A stretch of 6,715 nt of DNA, from assembly GCA_003663045.1 (NCBI GenBank), contig QMZG01000060.1, positions 1-6,715 of the forward strand. The letters run 5' to 3'. This DNA is from Candidatus Altarchaeales archaeon. Lineage in GTDB: Archaea > Altiarchaeota > Altiarchaeia > IMC4 > QMZM01. How positions within the stretch are numbered: position 1 is the first letter of the stretch; each line of letters opens with the position of its first letter. Of this stretch, positions 1 to 5,853 are shown piece after piece. A program made the position numbers and the translations under genes. Below the pieces are notes generated by a model, which worked only from the letters and a program-made list of their open reading frames with translations, did not search any database and was not told the DNA's origin.

Positions 1-95
1 ACATATAGAAACAGTATTATAAAAATTACAGGAATTGTAAACTTCCTCCAATCAAGTTTCAAAAATTCTTTAACTCTACTCAATTTATTCCCCAT
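1..95 (-). CDS. Partial small membrane protein, N-terminal part only (runs off left edge)
   Basis: An open frame begins at ATG 95-93 and continues without a stop to the window edge, giving 31 codons. The visible protein starts MGNKLSRVKEFLKLDWRK and then turns strongly hydrophobic (about residues 19-31, rich in I, F, L, V). A short basic head, an FLKLDWRK-type stretch and then a membrane helix is a layout I associate with small archaeal integral membrane proteins of unknown function; that is recall, not a search. It overlaps the last 11 bases of the aroA' gene, as expected for a cotranscribed gene. An in-frame TTG at 83-81, with GGGG six bases upstream, is an alternative start. The function cannot be given because most of the gene is outside the window. 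Confidence 0.55.
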   Translation of the reverse strand, partial: MGNKLSRVKEFLKLDWRKFTIPVIFIILFLY

Positions 96-843
96 GTACA
101 ATCTTACAAATCTTTTTAGTTATGGCTACCCTGTCTTTGGCCTGGAATATGTTCCTTCCAATGGAAACCCCAATCGCTCCACAATCCATTGCATCTTCAA
201 TCATTCTAAGCAGATCATCCTCACTATCGATCTTTGGACCACCGGCAATTACAACGGGAACGGGACAGCCATTAATAACCTCTTTAAAGGTCCTTTTATT
301 TCCCGTATAGACTGTTTTTATAATATCTGCCCCCAGTTCTGCACCAATTCTCGCCACATGTTTAATGTATTTGACATCGTGCTCATTCTCTATTTTTTTA
401 CCACGGGCGTACATCATGGCTAACAATGGCATTCCGTATTCATTACACTTCTCTGCCACCATTCCAAGATTCCTTAACATCTCACTTTCATTCTCTGAAC
501 CAACATTTACATGTACTGAAACAGCGTCTGCGCCAAGACGAACAGCCTCTTTTACTGAGGTGACCTGAACTCTGTTATTTGGGTATTGGGAGAGGGAGGT
601 TCCTGCTGAGAGATGGACTATTAGACCAACATCCTTTCCATAGCCCCTATGTCCTGCCCTTACAATTCCTTTATGCATCAATACAGCATTTGCCCCTCCC
701 TCTGCAATATCATTAATCGTTTTTTCTATATCCTCCAATCCGGGTATGGGTCCGACAGAAACACCGTGATCTATCGGAACTATTACGGTCTTTCTAGATT
801 CCCTATTAATTATCCTTTCCATACGAATTTGCTTTCCAATCAT
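85..843 (-). CDS. aroA': 2-amino-3,7-dideoxy-D-threo-hept-6-ulosonate (ADH) synthase
   Basis: A class I aldolase of the DhnA family. It joins a 6-deoxy-5-ketofructose 1-phosphate-derived unit to L-aspartate semialdehyde, the first step of the archaeal route to 3-dehydroquinate and aromatic amino acids. The 252-residue protein resembles, from memory, Methanocaldococcus MJ0400 throughout. Visible motifs are VPIDHGVSVGPI (D25), NAVLMHKGIVRAGHRGYGKD (53-71), MMYARGK with Y145, ADIIKT with K176 as the likely Schiff-base lysine, and VIAGGPK plus SIGRNIFQ near the C-terminus as the phosphate-binding loops. ATG 843 is chosen. A TTG at 861 would add six residues, and since the relatives are about eight residues longer it remains possible; neither start has a clear Shine-Dalgarno. 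The gene lies 55 bases after mptA. A plain fructose-bisphosphate aldolase paralogue is less likely given the DHGVSxGP motif. The next pathway enzyme, AroB', is not in the window. Confidence 0.88.
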   Translation of the reverse strand: MIGKQIRMERIINRESRKTVIVPIDHGVSVGPIPGLEDIEKTINDIAEGGANAVLMHKGIVRAGHRGYGKDVGLIVHLSAGTSLSQYPNNRVQVTSVKEAVRLGADAVSVHVNVGSENESEMLRNLGMVAEKCNEYGMPLLAMMYARGKKIENEHDVKYIKHVARIGAELGADIIKTVYTGNKRTFKEVINGCPVPVVIAGGPKIDSEDDLLRMIEDAMDCGAIGVSIGRNIFQAKDRVAITKKICKIVHGE

Positions 844-877
844 TTTAATCTTGGGTATCAAATAAATTAGATTTAAT

Positions 878-899
878 GACTAAAAACTGACTAAAAACT
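878..899. repeat. Perfect 11-bp tandem duplication, T-rich on the minus strand
   Basis: GACTAAAAACT occurs twice back to back (878-888 and 889-899), and the second copy ends on the first base of the mptA stop codon. Read as minus-strand RNA it gives two TTTTT runs directly after the mptA stop, so it could act as a weak U-tract terminator before aroA'. No hairpin is needed for archaeal termination. The duplication is certain; the terminator role is a guess. Confidence 0.6.
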
Positions 900-1684
900 C
901 AACTTTTACAAGAGCCTTCGGCAATAACATCATGTCCATGTATAGATTCATAACTTATTGTTTTTGCTAGAATTTCGCAGCCTTTGAATTTTTTCTTGGC
1001 ATTATCGAGAATTTCCCTCGTAACATCCTCCACAAACTTTGGATTTTGAAACATTTTTTGGATAATATGGCGTTCATCCTCGGTCTTCAATAGGGTATAA
1101 ATCTCCGAAGGAAATGCCTTTTCCACACATTCTATCATATCCTCCAATTCAATTTCGTTGTCGTAGTCTGTCTCGATCTCCAATATCCCCTTCGCTCTTT
1201 GTATATGAGTCTTTCCATTACTATTTTTCATGGCATGAGGGCAAACGGTATTCCCAAGAACCTCTACCCTGAGAATCTTTGTGTAGATTCCATTATTGTG
1301 GGAAATTCCTACAAGGACATCATATGTTTCCATAGTCCTCTTTCCCGTCTCTGGTGTTTTTTTAGGAATCACCAATTCGGTCTTCATGGAGATCTGTGCC
1401 CTCCTGTAGGGATGTTTCTCCTTTAATCTTTTCAGTATGTCCCTCTCTACCTCTTCCAGGGAACCATGTCTTATCTCGATCTCCTCCTCAATGGTCTCGG
1501 TAATGGATTCGATCAATCTGCTCATATGTGCACCCCTCTTTTTTTTGTCCAGATCTATAGTTAATTCAATCTCGGGAACAAAATTATACTTCCTCCCCTT
1601 CCAGTTGGTCATGACAATAGTCCTTAGATTAGCAATGCCAACCCTTTCCAGATTCTCCAGAATTTTCGGTTTTTTGTTTTGCAT
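899..1684 (-). CDS. mptA: GTP cyclohydrolase, MptA / FolE2 (type IB) family
   Basis: A metal-dependent enzyme of the tunnelling fold that opens the guanine ring of GTP. Archaeal MptA yields 7,8-dihydroneopterin 2',3'-cyclic phosphate for methanopterin; bacterial FolE2 yields dihydroneopterin triphosphate. The 261-residue protein shows KKRGAHMSR (48-56), VEVLGNTVCPHAM (140-152) with C148 as likely metal ligand, KTHIQRA (158-164) with H160, E202 in KTEDERH, and a C-terminal HGHDVIAEG with H249 and H251. These match the family's conserved blocks as I recall them. At 261 residues it is nearer bacterial FolE2 than many MptA proteins, which are around 300, so the exact product is open. The ATG start lies 3 bases after the queE stop. 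Its place at the end of a queD-queC-queE run suggests that it supplies the pterin for preQ0 synthesis, and possibly for the one-carbon carrier as well. Confidence 0.88.
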   Translation of the reverse strand: MQNKKPKILENLERVGIANLRTIVMTNWKGRKYNFVPEIELTIDLDKKKRGAHMSRLIESITETIEEEIEIRHGSLEEVERDILKRLKEKHPYRRAQISMKTELVIPKKTPETGKRTMETYDVLVGISHNNGIYTKILRVEVLGNTVCPHAMKNSNGKTHIQRAKGILEIETDYDNEIELEDMIECVEKAFPSEIYTLLKTEDERHIIQKMFQNPKFVEDVTREILDNAKKKFKGCEILAKTISYESIHGHDVIAEGSCKS

Positions 1685-1687
1685 TTT

Positions 1688-2305
1688 TTATCTCACTCTC
1701 ATCACCTTATGAATCTGAGGGATTATCCTCACCCTTGGAAATTCTTCTATGATTCTGTGATAATCCAATCTATCCATACTCTTCCATTCCGGCTGTAAAA
1801 CCCAGTTTGGATACTCATCCTGGTAGACTCTCTTAAAAAAATTTAAATCTCCATCATTCTGAATAACCACCTTGAGTTGAGTCTTTTCTGGATTCTTCAG
1901 ACAATAGGAAAGGGTGTATTCATTGTAACCCTCATTTCCACTGGAGGGCCCTTTTAGATCTACTGAGACAAAGTCGCACAGCAAAAATACCTCCTCATTG
2001 AAGAGGGTGCCATTAGTTTCGAGTAAAATTTTGAAATTTTCGGTCTTTAATCTTCTGATCATATGTGCTAAATTTTCCTCTAACATGGGTTCACCACCGG
2101 TCAGAGATACCCAAGGAAGACTCTCGTTTAGCTTGTCAATTATCTCTGTAATTTCCATTTCCTTCCCATCCTCAAAATCTGTGTCACACCACAGGCAGTT
2201 TCTGTTGCATCTACAGAAACGAATGAAATTCATTGGAATTCCGACCATTAGACCTTCCCCCTGAATTGACTGAAAGATCTCATTGATTCTGAATTTCATT
2301 CTCAT
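1688..2305 (-). CDS. queE: 7-carboxy-7-deazaguanine synthase (radical SAM)
   Basis: QueE uses S-adenosylmethionine, a [4Fe-4S] cluster and Mg2+ to contract 6-carboxy-5,6,7,8-tetrahydropterin to 7-carboxy-7-deazaguanine. The 205-residue protein begins MRMKFRINEIFQSIQGEG, the typical QueE opening. It carries the CX3CX2C cluster motif as C33-NRN-C37-LW-C40, followed by DTD, and then TGGEP (69-73), LLETNGT (94-100) and VDLKGPSSG (115-123). An extra cysteine, C31, sits two residues before the cluster motif. The open frame extends 13 codons further up to an ATG at 2344, but that would add a non-family leader lying inside queC, so ATG 2305 is preferred; ATG 2299 is also possible. The gene overlaps the end of queC by 26 bases, which fits translational coupling. 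The family assignment is secure; only the start is uncertain. Confidence 0.92.
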   Translation of the reverse strand: MRMKFRINEIFQSIQGEGLMVGIPMNFIRFCRCNRNCLWCDTDFEDGKEMEITEIIDKLNESLPWVSLTGGEPMLEENLAHMIRRLKTENFKILLETNGTLFNEEVFLLCDFVSVDLKGPSSGNEGYNEYTLSYCLKNPEKTQLKVVIQNDGDLNFFKRVYQDEYPNWVLQPEWKSMDRLDYHRIIEEFPRVRIIPQIHKVMRVR

Positions 2306-2975
2306 ATTCAATAGGATCCCTAAAACCAGCCTCCTTAAATCCATTCAATCTCAGGACACAGCTGTCACATTTCCCACAGGCTTTTTCTCCACCTCGATAG
2401 CAACTCCATGTGTATTGGAAGGGAACCCCGAGTTCAAATCCCTTCTTTATGATATCTGCTTTATTCATTTCTATAACAGGGGTTTCAATTCTAATCTTTC
2501 TGCCCTCTACCCCCATCTTGGTTGCCAGATCTGCCATTTCCTGAAATTTTTTAAAGTATTCTGGCCTGCAGTCTGGATATCCCGAATAGTCAATACAATT
2601 GGCCCCTATAAAAATAGCATCCGCTCCTTTAACCTCTGCATATGCTAAAGCAAAAGAAAGCATTATTGTGTTTCTTGCTGGCACATAAGTTTCCGGAATC
2701 TGGCGTGAATTTTTTATCTCCTCTATCCCCCTTTCTGGAATTTTTTTATTTGATGTTAGGGCTGAATTTCCGATCTCATTCAGATCGATCCTAAAAATCT
2801 TATGCTCTCTTACCCTAAAAAATTCTGCCAATTTTTTTGCACATTCAATTTCCTTTTTATGTCTTTGTCCATAGTCAAATGTTATGGCATAGATTTCATA
2901 GCCATGATCTTTTGCTATTGCCGATGCGACAGCAGAATCAACCCCACCACTCAGTAAACAAATTGCTCTCTTCAT
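2280..2975 (-). CDS. queC: 7-cyano-7-deazaguanine (preQ0) synthase
   Basis: QueC converts 7-carboxy-7-deazaguanine to preQ0 using ATP and ammonia. The 231-residue protein has the N-terminal PP-loop SGGVDS (9-14), DYGQRH (34-39), TYVPARN (96-102) and the zinc site near the C-terminus formed by C192, C200, C203 and C206 in the context WSC...CGKCDSC. The length is normal for the stand-alone family. It is not the GAT-QueC fusion that some archaea use to make archaeosine from preQ0-tRNA. The start codon overlaps the queD stop as ATGA, and the end overlaps queE by about 26 bases, so the three genes should be translated together. A weak GAGTG ribosome site lies just upstream inside queD. The assignment is secure. 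Confidence 0.95.
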   Translation of the reverse strand: MKRAICLLSGGVDSAVASAIAKDHGYEIYAITFDYGQRHKKEIECAKKLAEFFRVREHKIFRIDLNEIGNSALTSNKKIPERGIEEIKNSRQIPETYVPARNTIMLSFALAYAEVKGADAIFIGANCIDYSGYPDCRPEYFKKFQEMADLATKMGVEGRKIRIETPVIEMNKADIIKKGFELGVPFQYTWSCYRGGEKACGKCDSCVLRLNGFKEAGFRDPIEYENEIQNQ

Positions 2976-3322
2976 TCTTCACTCTCTTTACATACCTCAA
3001 CCCACTTATCTTTTCCCTCCCACAACCTTACAGAATATACTGGAATCTTATTCCTTAATTCCCTAAAGATCCAAGAGGCAATATTTTCAGCGGTCGGAAC
3101 ATCAAATATCTCATTCAAATCTCCATGATCCAGTCTTTCCAAGATATTGGAATTCACAATTTCCTTTAACTCGTTAAAATCCATGAGCATCCCATCCTTC
3201 CCTATATTACCTTCTACAATCACCTCTAGTTTATAGGTATGCCCATGCAACTGCTTACACTTTCCTTTATAATCAGGAAGGGAGTGGGCGGCATCAAAAT
3301 AGAATTCTCTACATATCCTCAT
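2972..3322 (-). CDS. queD: 6-carboxy-5,6,7,8-tetrahydropterin synthase
   Basis: A tunnelling-fold enzyme that turns dihydroneopterin triphosphate into 6-carboxytetrahydropterin, the substrate of QueE. At 116 residues it has the normal size. Zinc ligands are visible as H13 in FDAAHSL and H26 and H28 in CKQLHGH. C22 sits four residues before H26, giving the CxxxHGH pattern that marks the QueD type rather than mammalian-type pyruvoyl-tetrahydropterin synthase. LDHGDLN (64-70) supplies the catalytic Asp-His pair, and PTAENIA (76-82) and LWEG (100-103) are the usual substrate-binding blocks. Both ends overlap neighbours as ATGA: the start with the ribbon-helix-helix gene and the stop with queC. 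This places it as the first enzyme gene of the preQ0 operon. Confidence 0.94.
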   Translation of the reverse strand: MRICREFYFDAAHSLPDYKGKCKQLHGHTYKLEVIVEGNIGKDGMLMDFNELKEIVNSNILERLDHGDLNEIFDVPTAENIASWIFRELRNKIPVYSVRLWEGKDKWVEVCKESEE

Positions 3323-3516
3323 CTTGATCTTCTCTTTTTCTTTGATAAATCCTTTAGCCTTCCGTGTCTTCTGTCGATCTCATCCATCATATCCAGCATC
3401 TTTCTACAGGCAGTTCTTATGGAATCTGACAGATTTACAAATTTCTTATCATCACCGATATGCTCATTCAAGTCATCTAAAATATGTTGCGGGATCTCAA
3501 CGCTAATCTTGGGCAT
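3319..3516 (-). CDS. Ribbon-helix-helix (CopG/NikR-like) DNA-binding protein heading the preQ0 operon
   Basis: A 65-residue protein. It starts MPKISVEIPQHILDDL, a beta strand followed by helix A as in ribbon-helix-helix regulators; then NLSDSIRTACRKMLDMMDEI (28-47) fits helix B with the usual S-(D/E)-xIR turn. The tail from about residue 49 is very basic (RRHGRLKDLSKKKRRSR). There is no separate ligand domain. A longer reading from an ATG at 3615 would add 33 residues and abut glyA, but those codons lie partly upstream of the TATA-like box and are not family-like. ATG 3516 has AAGGA six bases upstream. The stop overlaps the queD start as ATGA, so regulator and pathway are coupled. A dyad at the predicted transcription start is a plausible self-binding site. 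That it controls preQ0 synthesis is inference; a general nucleic-acid-binding role is the alternative. Confidence 0.8.
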   Translation of the reverse strand: MPKISVEIPQHILDDLNEHIGDDKKFVNLSDSIRTACRKMLDMMDEIDRRHGRLKDLSKKKRRSR

Positions 3517-3522
3517 TTTATA

Positions 3523-3527
3523 TCCTT
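3523..3527 (-). promoter_or_regulatory. Shine-Dalgarno site fixing the ribbon-helix-helix start
   Basis: AAGGA lies six bases before ATG 3516 on the minus strand. It supports the 65-residue protein over the longer reading from 3615. Confidence 0.5.
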
Positions 3528-3532
3528 CAGGG

Positions 3533-3549
3533 AATACTCCAGTAGTATT
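3533..3549. promoter_or_regulatory. Perfect inverted repeat, candidate operator of the preQ0 operon
   Basis: AATACT (3533-3538) and AGTATT (3544-3549) form a perfect 6-bp dyad around a 5-bp centre. It lies just downstream of the TATA-like box and covers the expected transcription start near 3535, where a bound repressor would block initiation. Ribbon-helix-helix proteins bind short inverted half-sites, and the first gene of this operon encodes one. The dyad is seen directly; the binding is inferred. Confidence 0.45.
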
Positions 3550-3555
3550 GGGATA

Positions 3556-3563
3556 ATATTTAA
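3556..3563 (-). promoter_or_regulatory. TATA-like box for the regulator-queDCE-mptA operon
   Basis: TTAAATAT on the minus strand sits about 45 bases before ATG 3516. The usual archaeal spacing of about 25 bases puts the start of transcription near 3535, leaving a leader of about 20 bases that contains the AAGGA ribosome site. It lies in the 98-base gap after glyA. Confidence 0.45.
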
Positions 3564-3614
3564 GAACTAAAGCGTAAAAAGCGAGGATTTTGATTATTTG
3601 GCTGAGAAGAATCA

Positions 3615-4880
3615 TTAGTCATCAAAACAATAATGTACTTTATTAAAACCCTTTTTCATAGCTATAACATCCTCTTTAACTTTTTCCGGTTTTTCACCAT
3701 CTATGGCGATTCTCTTCATAAATTCTGCAATCTCCTTCATCTCGGATTCTTTCATTCCAATTCTCGTTACCTCTTGTGTTCCAATCCTAATTCCAGAGGG
3801 ATTTCCGGTTTTTTCTAATGAATCCCAGGGGAGGAGATTTTTATTGATGATGATATTTGCATCTTCAAATGATTCTACTATTTTTCTTCCACCGCCGATC
3901 CTCGAGACATCCACAGCTATCTGGTGTGATTGAGTAAATCCCTTATGCTCACAGAGAACGTCGAAGCCCAGTTCATAGAGCGTCTCGGCCAAAACCCTCG
4001 AATTCTTCACTATTTGTTCTGCGTATTCCCTTCCAAATTCCATCATCTCTGCTAATGCTACTGCAAATCCAACTACATGATGCAGGTGATGATTGCTCAT
4101 CAAGCCAGGAAATGCGGCATTATCTATCTTTTCCTTGAATTTTTCCTTACAGAAAACCACACCACCCTGAGGTCCAGGGAATGTCTTATGAGTGGATGAG
4201 GTAAGTATATCCGCCCCCTCAGCAAATGGTTTTTGAAATTTCCCCCCAGCGATCAATCCTAAGACGTGGGCTCCATCGTACATCATAACGGCGTTGATTT
4301 CATTGGCAATTTCTCTTAATTCATTTAATGGATGTGGAAATAAGAACAAGCTGCCTCCGAAGATCATTATCTTTGGTTTCTCCCTCAGAAGTAGTTCTTT
4401 TGCTTTATCAACATCTATATTCATCTCTTCATTATCAAAGGGATAGGAGATTTCCCTCAGACCAATTACCCCCGCGACACTTACCCTACTGTGAGAGATA
4501 TGCCCCCCACAGGGAATGCTTAAACCGGAGATTTTGTCACCATATTCTGCCAATGCATGATATGTTACCAGATTTGCAACGGCACCGGAAACTGGAACGA
4601 GATTAGCATGTTCAGCCTGAAATAATTTCTCAGAGAATTTCATGGCTATTGCCTCCACTTTATCAAAGATCTTTGTTCCCTGATAGAATCTGTCAAATAC
4701 CTGCAGATCATCGATCTTCCCACCAAGGAGACCCTCAGCATACCTATGACCAAAATCTGAGGATATCGCTCTTCTAACCGCTAACGATGTGAGATTCTCA
4801 CTGGCGATCATATTCAGGCAATTGCTGCGCCATTCCTCCTGTTCATTAATTAGGTTGAGAATTTCTTTATAAGGATTCAT
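3615..4880 (-). CDS. glyA: Serine hydroxymethyltransferase, archaeal type
   Basis: A PLP enzyme that interconverts serine and glycine while passing a one-carbon unit to a folate-like carrier, which in methanogens and relatives is tetrahydromethanopterin. The 421-residue protein shows the early SHMT block NMIASENLTS (23-32), the HRYAEG segment (45-50), PVSGAVANL (96-104), MMYDGAHVLGLIAGG (199-213) with D202 and H205 at the cofactor, STHKTFPGPQGG (229-240) with K232 as the PLP Schiff-base lysine, and SGIRIGTQEVTRIGM (362-376). The length matches archaeal SHMT. An upstream GTG at 4889 is in frame, but the GGTG ribosome site overlaps it and stands 8 bases before ATG 4880, so ATG 4880 is chosen. 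It has its own promoter region and a 98-base gap on its downstream side, so it is probably a single-gene unit. Confidence 0.95.
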   Translation of the reverse strand: MNPYKEILNLINEQEEWRSNCLNMIASENLTSLAVRRAISSDFGHRYAEGLLGGKIDDLQVFDRFYQGTKIFDKVEAIAMKFSEKLFQAEHANLVPVSGAVANLVTYHALAEYGDKISGLSIPCGGHISHSRVSVAGVIGLREISYPFDNEEMNIDVDKAKELLLREKPKIMIFGGSLFLFPHPLNELREIANEINAVMMYDGAHVLGLIAGGKFQKPFAEGADILTSSTHKTFPGPQGGVVFCKEKFKEKIDNAAFPGLMSNHHLHHVVGFAVALAEMMEFGREYAEQIVKNSRVLAETLYELGFDVLCEHKGFTQSHQIAVDVSRIGGGRKIVESFEDANIIINKNLLPWDSLEKTGNPSGIRIGTQEVTRIGMKESEMKEIAEFMKRIAIDGEKPEKVKEDVIAMKKGFNKVHYCFDD

Positions 4881-4888
4881 TCTAAACA

Positions 4889-4892
4889 CACC
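4889..4892 (-). promoter_or_regulatory. Shine-Dalgarno site deciding the glyA start
   Basis: GGTG on the minus strand, eight bases before ATG 4880, matches the archaeal 16S tail. It overlaps the alternative GTG codon at 4889, which argues against that codon as the start. Confidence 0.55.
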
Positions 4893-4913
4893 ATCTAATT
4901 TTAATAATTAGAT
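4893..4913. promoter_or_regulatory. Perfect 8-bp inverted repeat at the glyA promoter
   Basis: ATCTAATT (4893-4900) and AATTAGAT (4906-4913) are exact reverse complements around a 5-bp centre. The predicted glyA transcription start, near 4897, falls inside it. It could be an operator, or a short leader hairpin just before the GGTG ribosome site. AT-rich DNA makes dyads more likely by chance, but eight paired bases with this placement is notable. Confidence 0.45.
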
Positions 4914-4916
4914 TGA

Positions 4917-4926
4917 ATAATTAAAA
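4917..4926 (-). promoter_or_regulatory. TATA-like box for glyA
   Basis: TTTTAATTAT on the minus strand lies about 40 bases before ATG 4880. The predicted start of transcription near 4897 leaves a leader of about 16 bases holding GGTG. Confidence 0.35.
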
Positions 4927-4930
4927 TCGT

Positions 4931-4936
4931 AAAAAA
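4931..4936 (-). terminator. T-tract after htpX
   Basis: Six T residues on the minus strand begin 8 bases after the htpX stop, with TTTT a few bases further on. This is the usual form of an archaeal intrinsic terminator for the lemA-htpX unit. It shares a 55-base gap with the glyA promoter. Confidence 0.4.
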
Positions 4937-4944
4937 TTCCGATA

Positions 4945-5853
4945 CTACATGGCCCTCAAAATCTTGATCCTTTCATCAATGGGTGGATGCGTATTAAACA
5001 TATTAACCATCCTTTTCCTGATGGGATCCGCAAAGAACATTGGGGCTACAGCTGGATTAACCTTGGTCTTCGCACCTCCCGCATATGCTGCCTTTATCTT
5101 TTCTAACGCAGAAATCAAGCCTCCGGGGTATCTCGTTAATTGAACTGCACCGGCATCTGCCATGAATTCCCTCTTTCTGGAAATTGATAACTGTACTAAT
5201 CTTACGATAATTGGGGCGAGAATTGCGAGAATTATTCCAAGGATCAGGATCAATGCATTGCCTTTGCCCCTTCTCCCTCCCCTGCTAAACCACATGCTCC
5301 TGAGGAAGATCTCACTCGCTATGGCAACTATACCAACCATTACCGCAACAAGGGTGACGAAGCGGATGTCATAATTGGCGATGTGAGTCATCTCGTGAGC
5401 AAGGACACCCTCCAGTTCCGAGTTATTTAATTTTTCCAATGCACCAGTGGTTACACAGATCACACTATGCTCGGGGTCCTTTCCCGTGGCGAAGGCATTT
5501 ATATCCTGTGAAGGCATTACATAAACCCTTGGTGTTGGAAGACCCGCCGCCAGGGCTAAGCCCTCAACCTGATTTCTCAGGTGTTTATATTTTGGGTCAT
5601 CCGCAGGAACTGCATTTACAGAAGCTAAAGCGATTCTGTCAGAATAATTATAGGTCCCCCAGGTATAGAATATGGAAAATATTATTGCGAGGATTAGGAT
5701 AATGAATGTCAATCCAGGATCATAGATTTGGGCAATAATCCATGCGAATCCTATTAGAATTATAAATATGAAAAAAATTAAAAGATATGAATTCCTCTTG
5801 TTCCTGTCGATCTGGTCATAAAAGGATATTTTTTCCATTCCAAAATCAGACAT
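4945..5853 (-). CDS. htpX: HtpX-like M48 zinc metalloprotease, membrane-bound
   Basis: A membrane endopeptidase with a cytoplasmic active site, taken by analogy with bacterial HtpX to clear damaged membrane proteins. The 302-residue protein starts with a charged head containing FYDQIDRNKRNS, then two hydrophobic helices (about 22-42 and 47-64). The zinc motif HEMTH (H153, E154, H157) follows in LEGVLAHEMTHIANYD, then two more hydrophobic stretches (about 165-182 and 200-222). SRKREFMADAGA carries the third zinc ligand, E229. The C-terminal THPPIDERI is the usual family ending. Length and order are normal. ATG 5853 is used; TTG 5856 and ATG 5838 are alternatives, and none has a strong ribosome site. 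The start overlaps the lemA stop by 8 bases, so the two should be coupled. The pairing with LemA is common in bacteria and archaea. Confidence 0.93.
   Translation of the reverse strand: MSDFGMEKISFYDQIDRNKRNSYLLIFFIFIILIGFAWIIAQIYDPGLTFIILILAIIFSIFYTWGTYNYSDRIALASVNAVPADDPKYKHLRNQVEGLALAAGLPTPRVYVMPSQDINAFATGKDPEHSVICVTTGALEKLNNSELEGVLAHEMTHIANYDIRFVTLVAVMVGIVAIASEIFLRSMWFSRGGRRGKGNALILILGIILAILAPIIVRLVQLSISRKREFMADAGAVQLTRYPGGLISALEKIKAAYAGGAKTKVNPAVAPMFFADPIRKRMVNMFNTHPPIDERIKILRAM

Noticed and set aside
94..423. Plus-strand open frame opposite aroA', and similar plus-strand frames opposite the other genes
   Set aside because: Each lies antisense to a gene with clear family motifs, and none shows a recognisable domain.
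2306..2344. Longer queE start at ATG 2344
   Set aside because: It would lie deep inside queC and add a 13-residue leader not typical of QueE, which normally opens close to the EIFxSIQGEG block.
899..3516. A 7-deazaguanine DNA-modification (dpd-like) or phage island
   Set aside because: No DNA-modifying transglycosylase, restriction or phage gene is present, and the flanking genes are ordinary housekeeping metabolism.
3517..3615. N-terminal extension of the ribbon-helix-helix protein from ATG 3615, making 98 residues
   Set aside because: The extension covers the TATA-like box, the dyad and the AAGGA site, has no family-like sequence, and the domain begins at MPKISVEIPQ.
4881..4889. GTG start for glyA at 4889
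   Set aside because: The GGTG ribosome site overlaps this codon and is correctly spaced for ATG 4880 instead.
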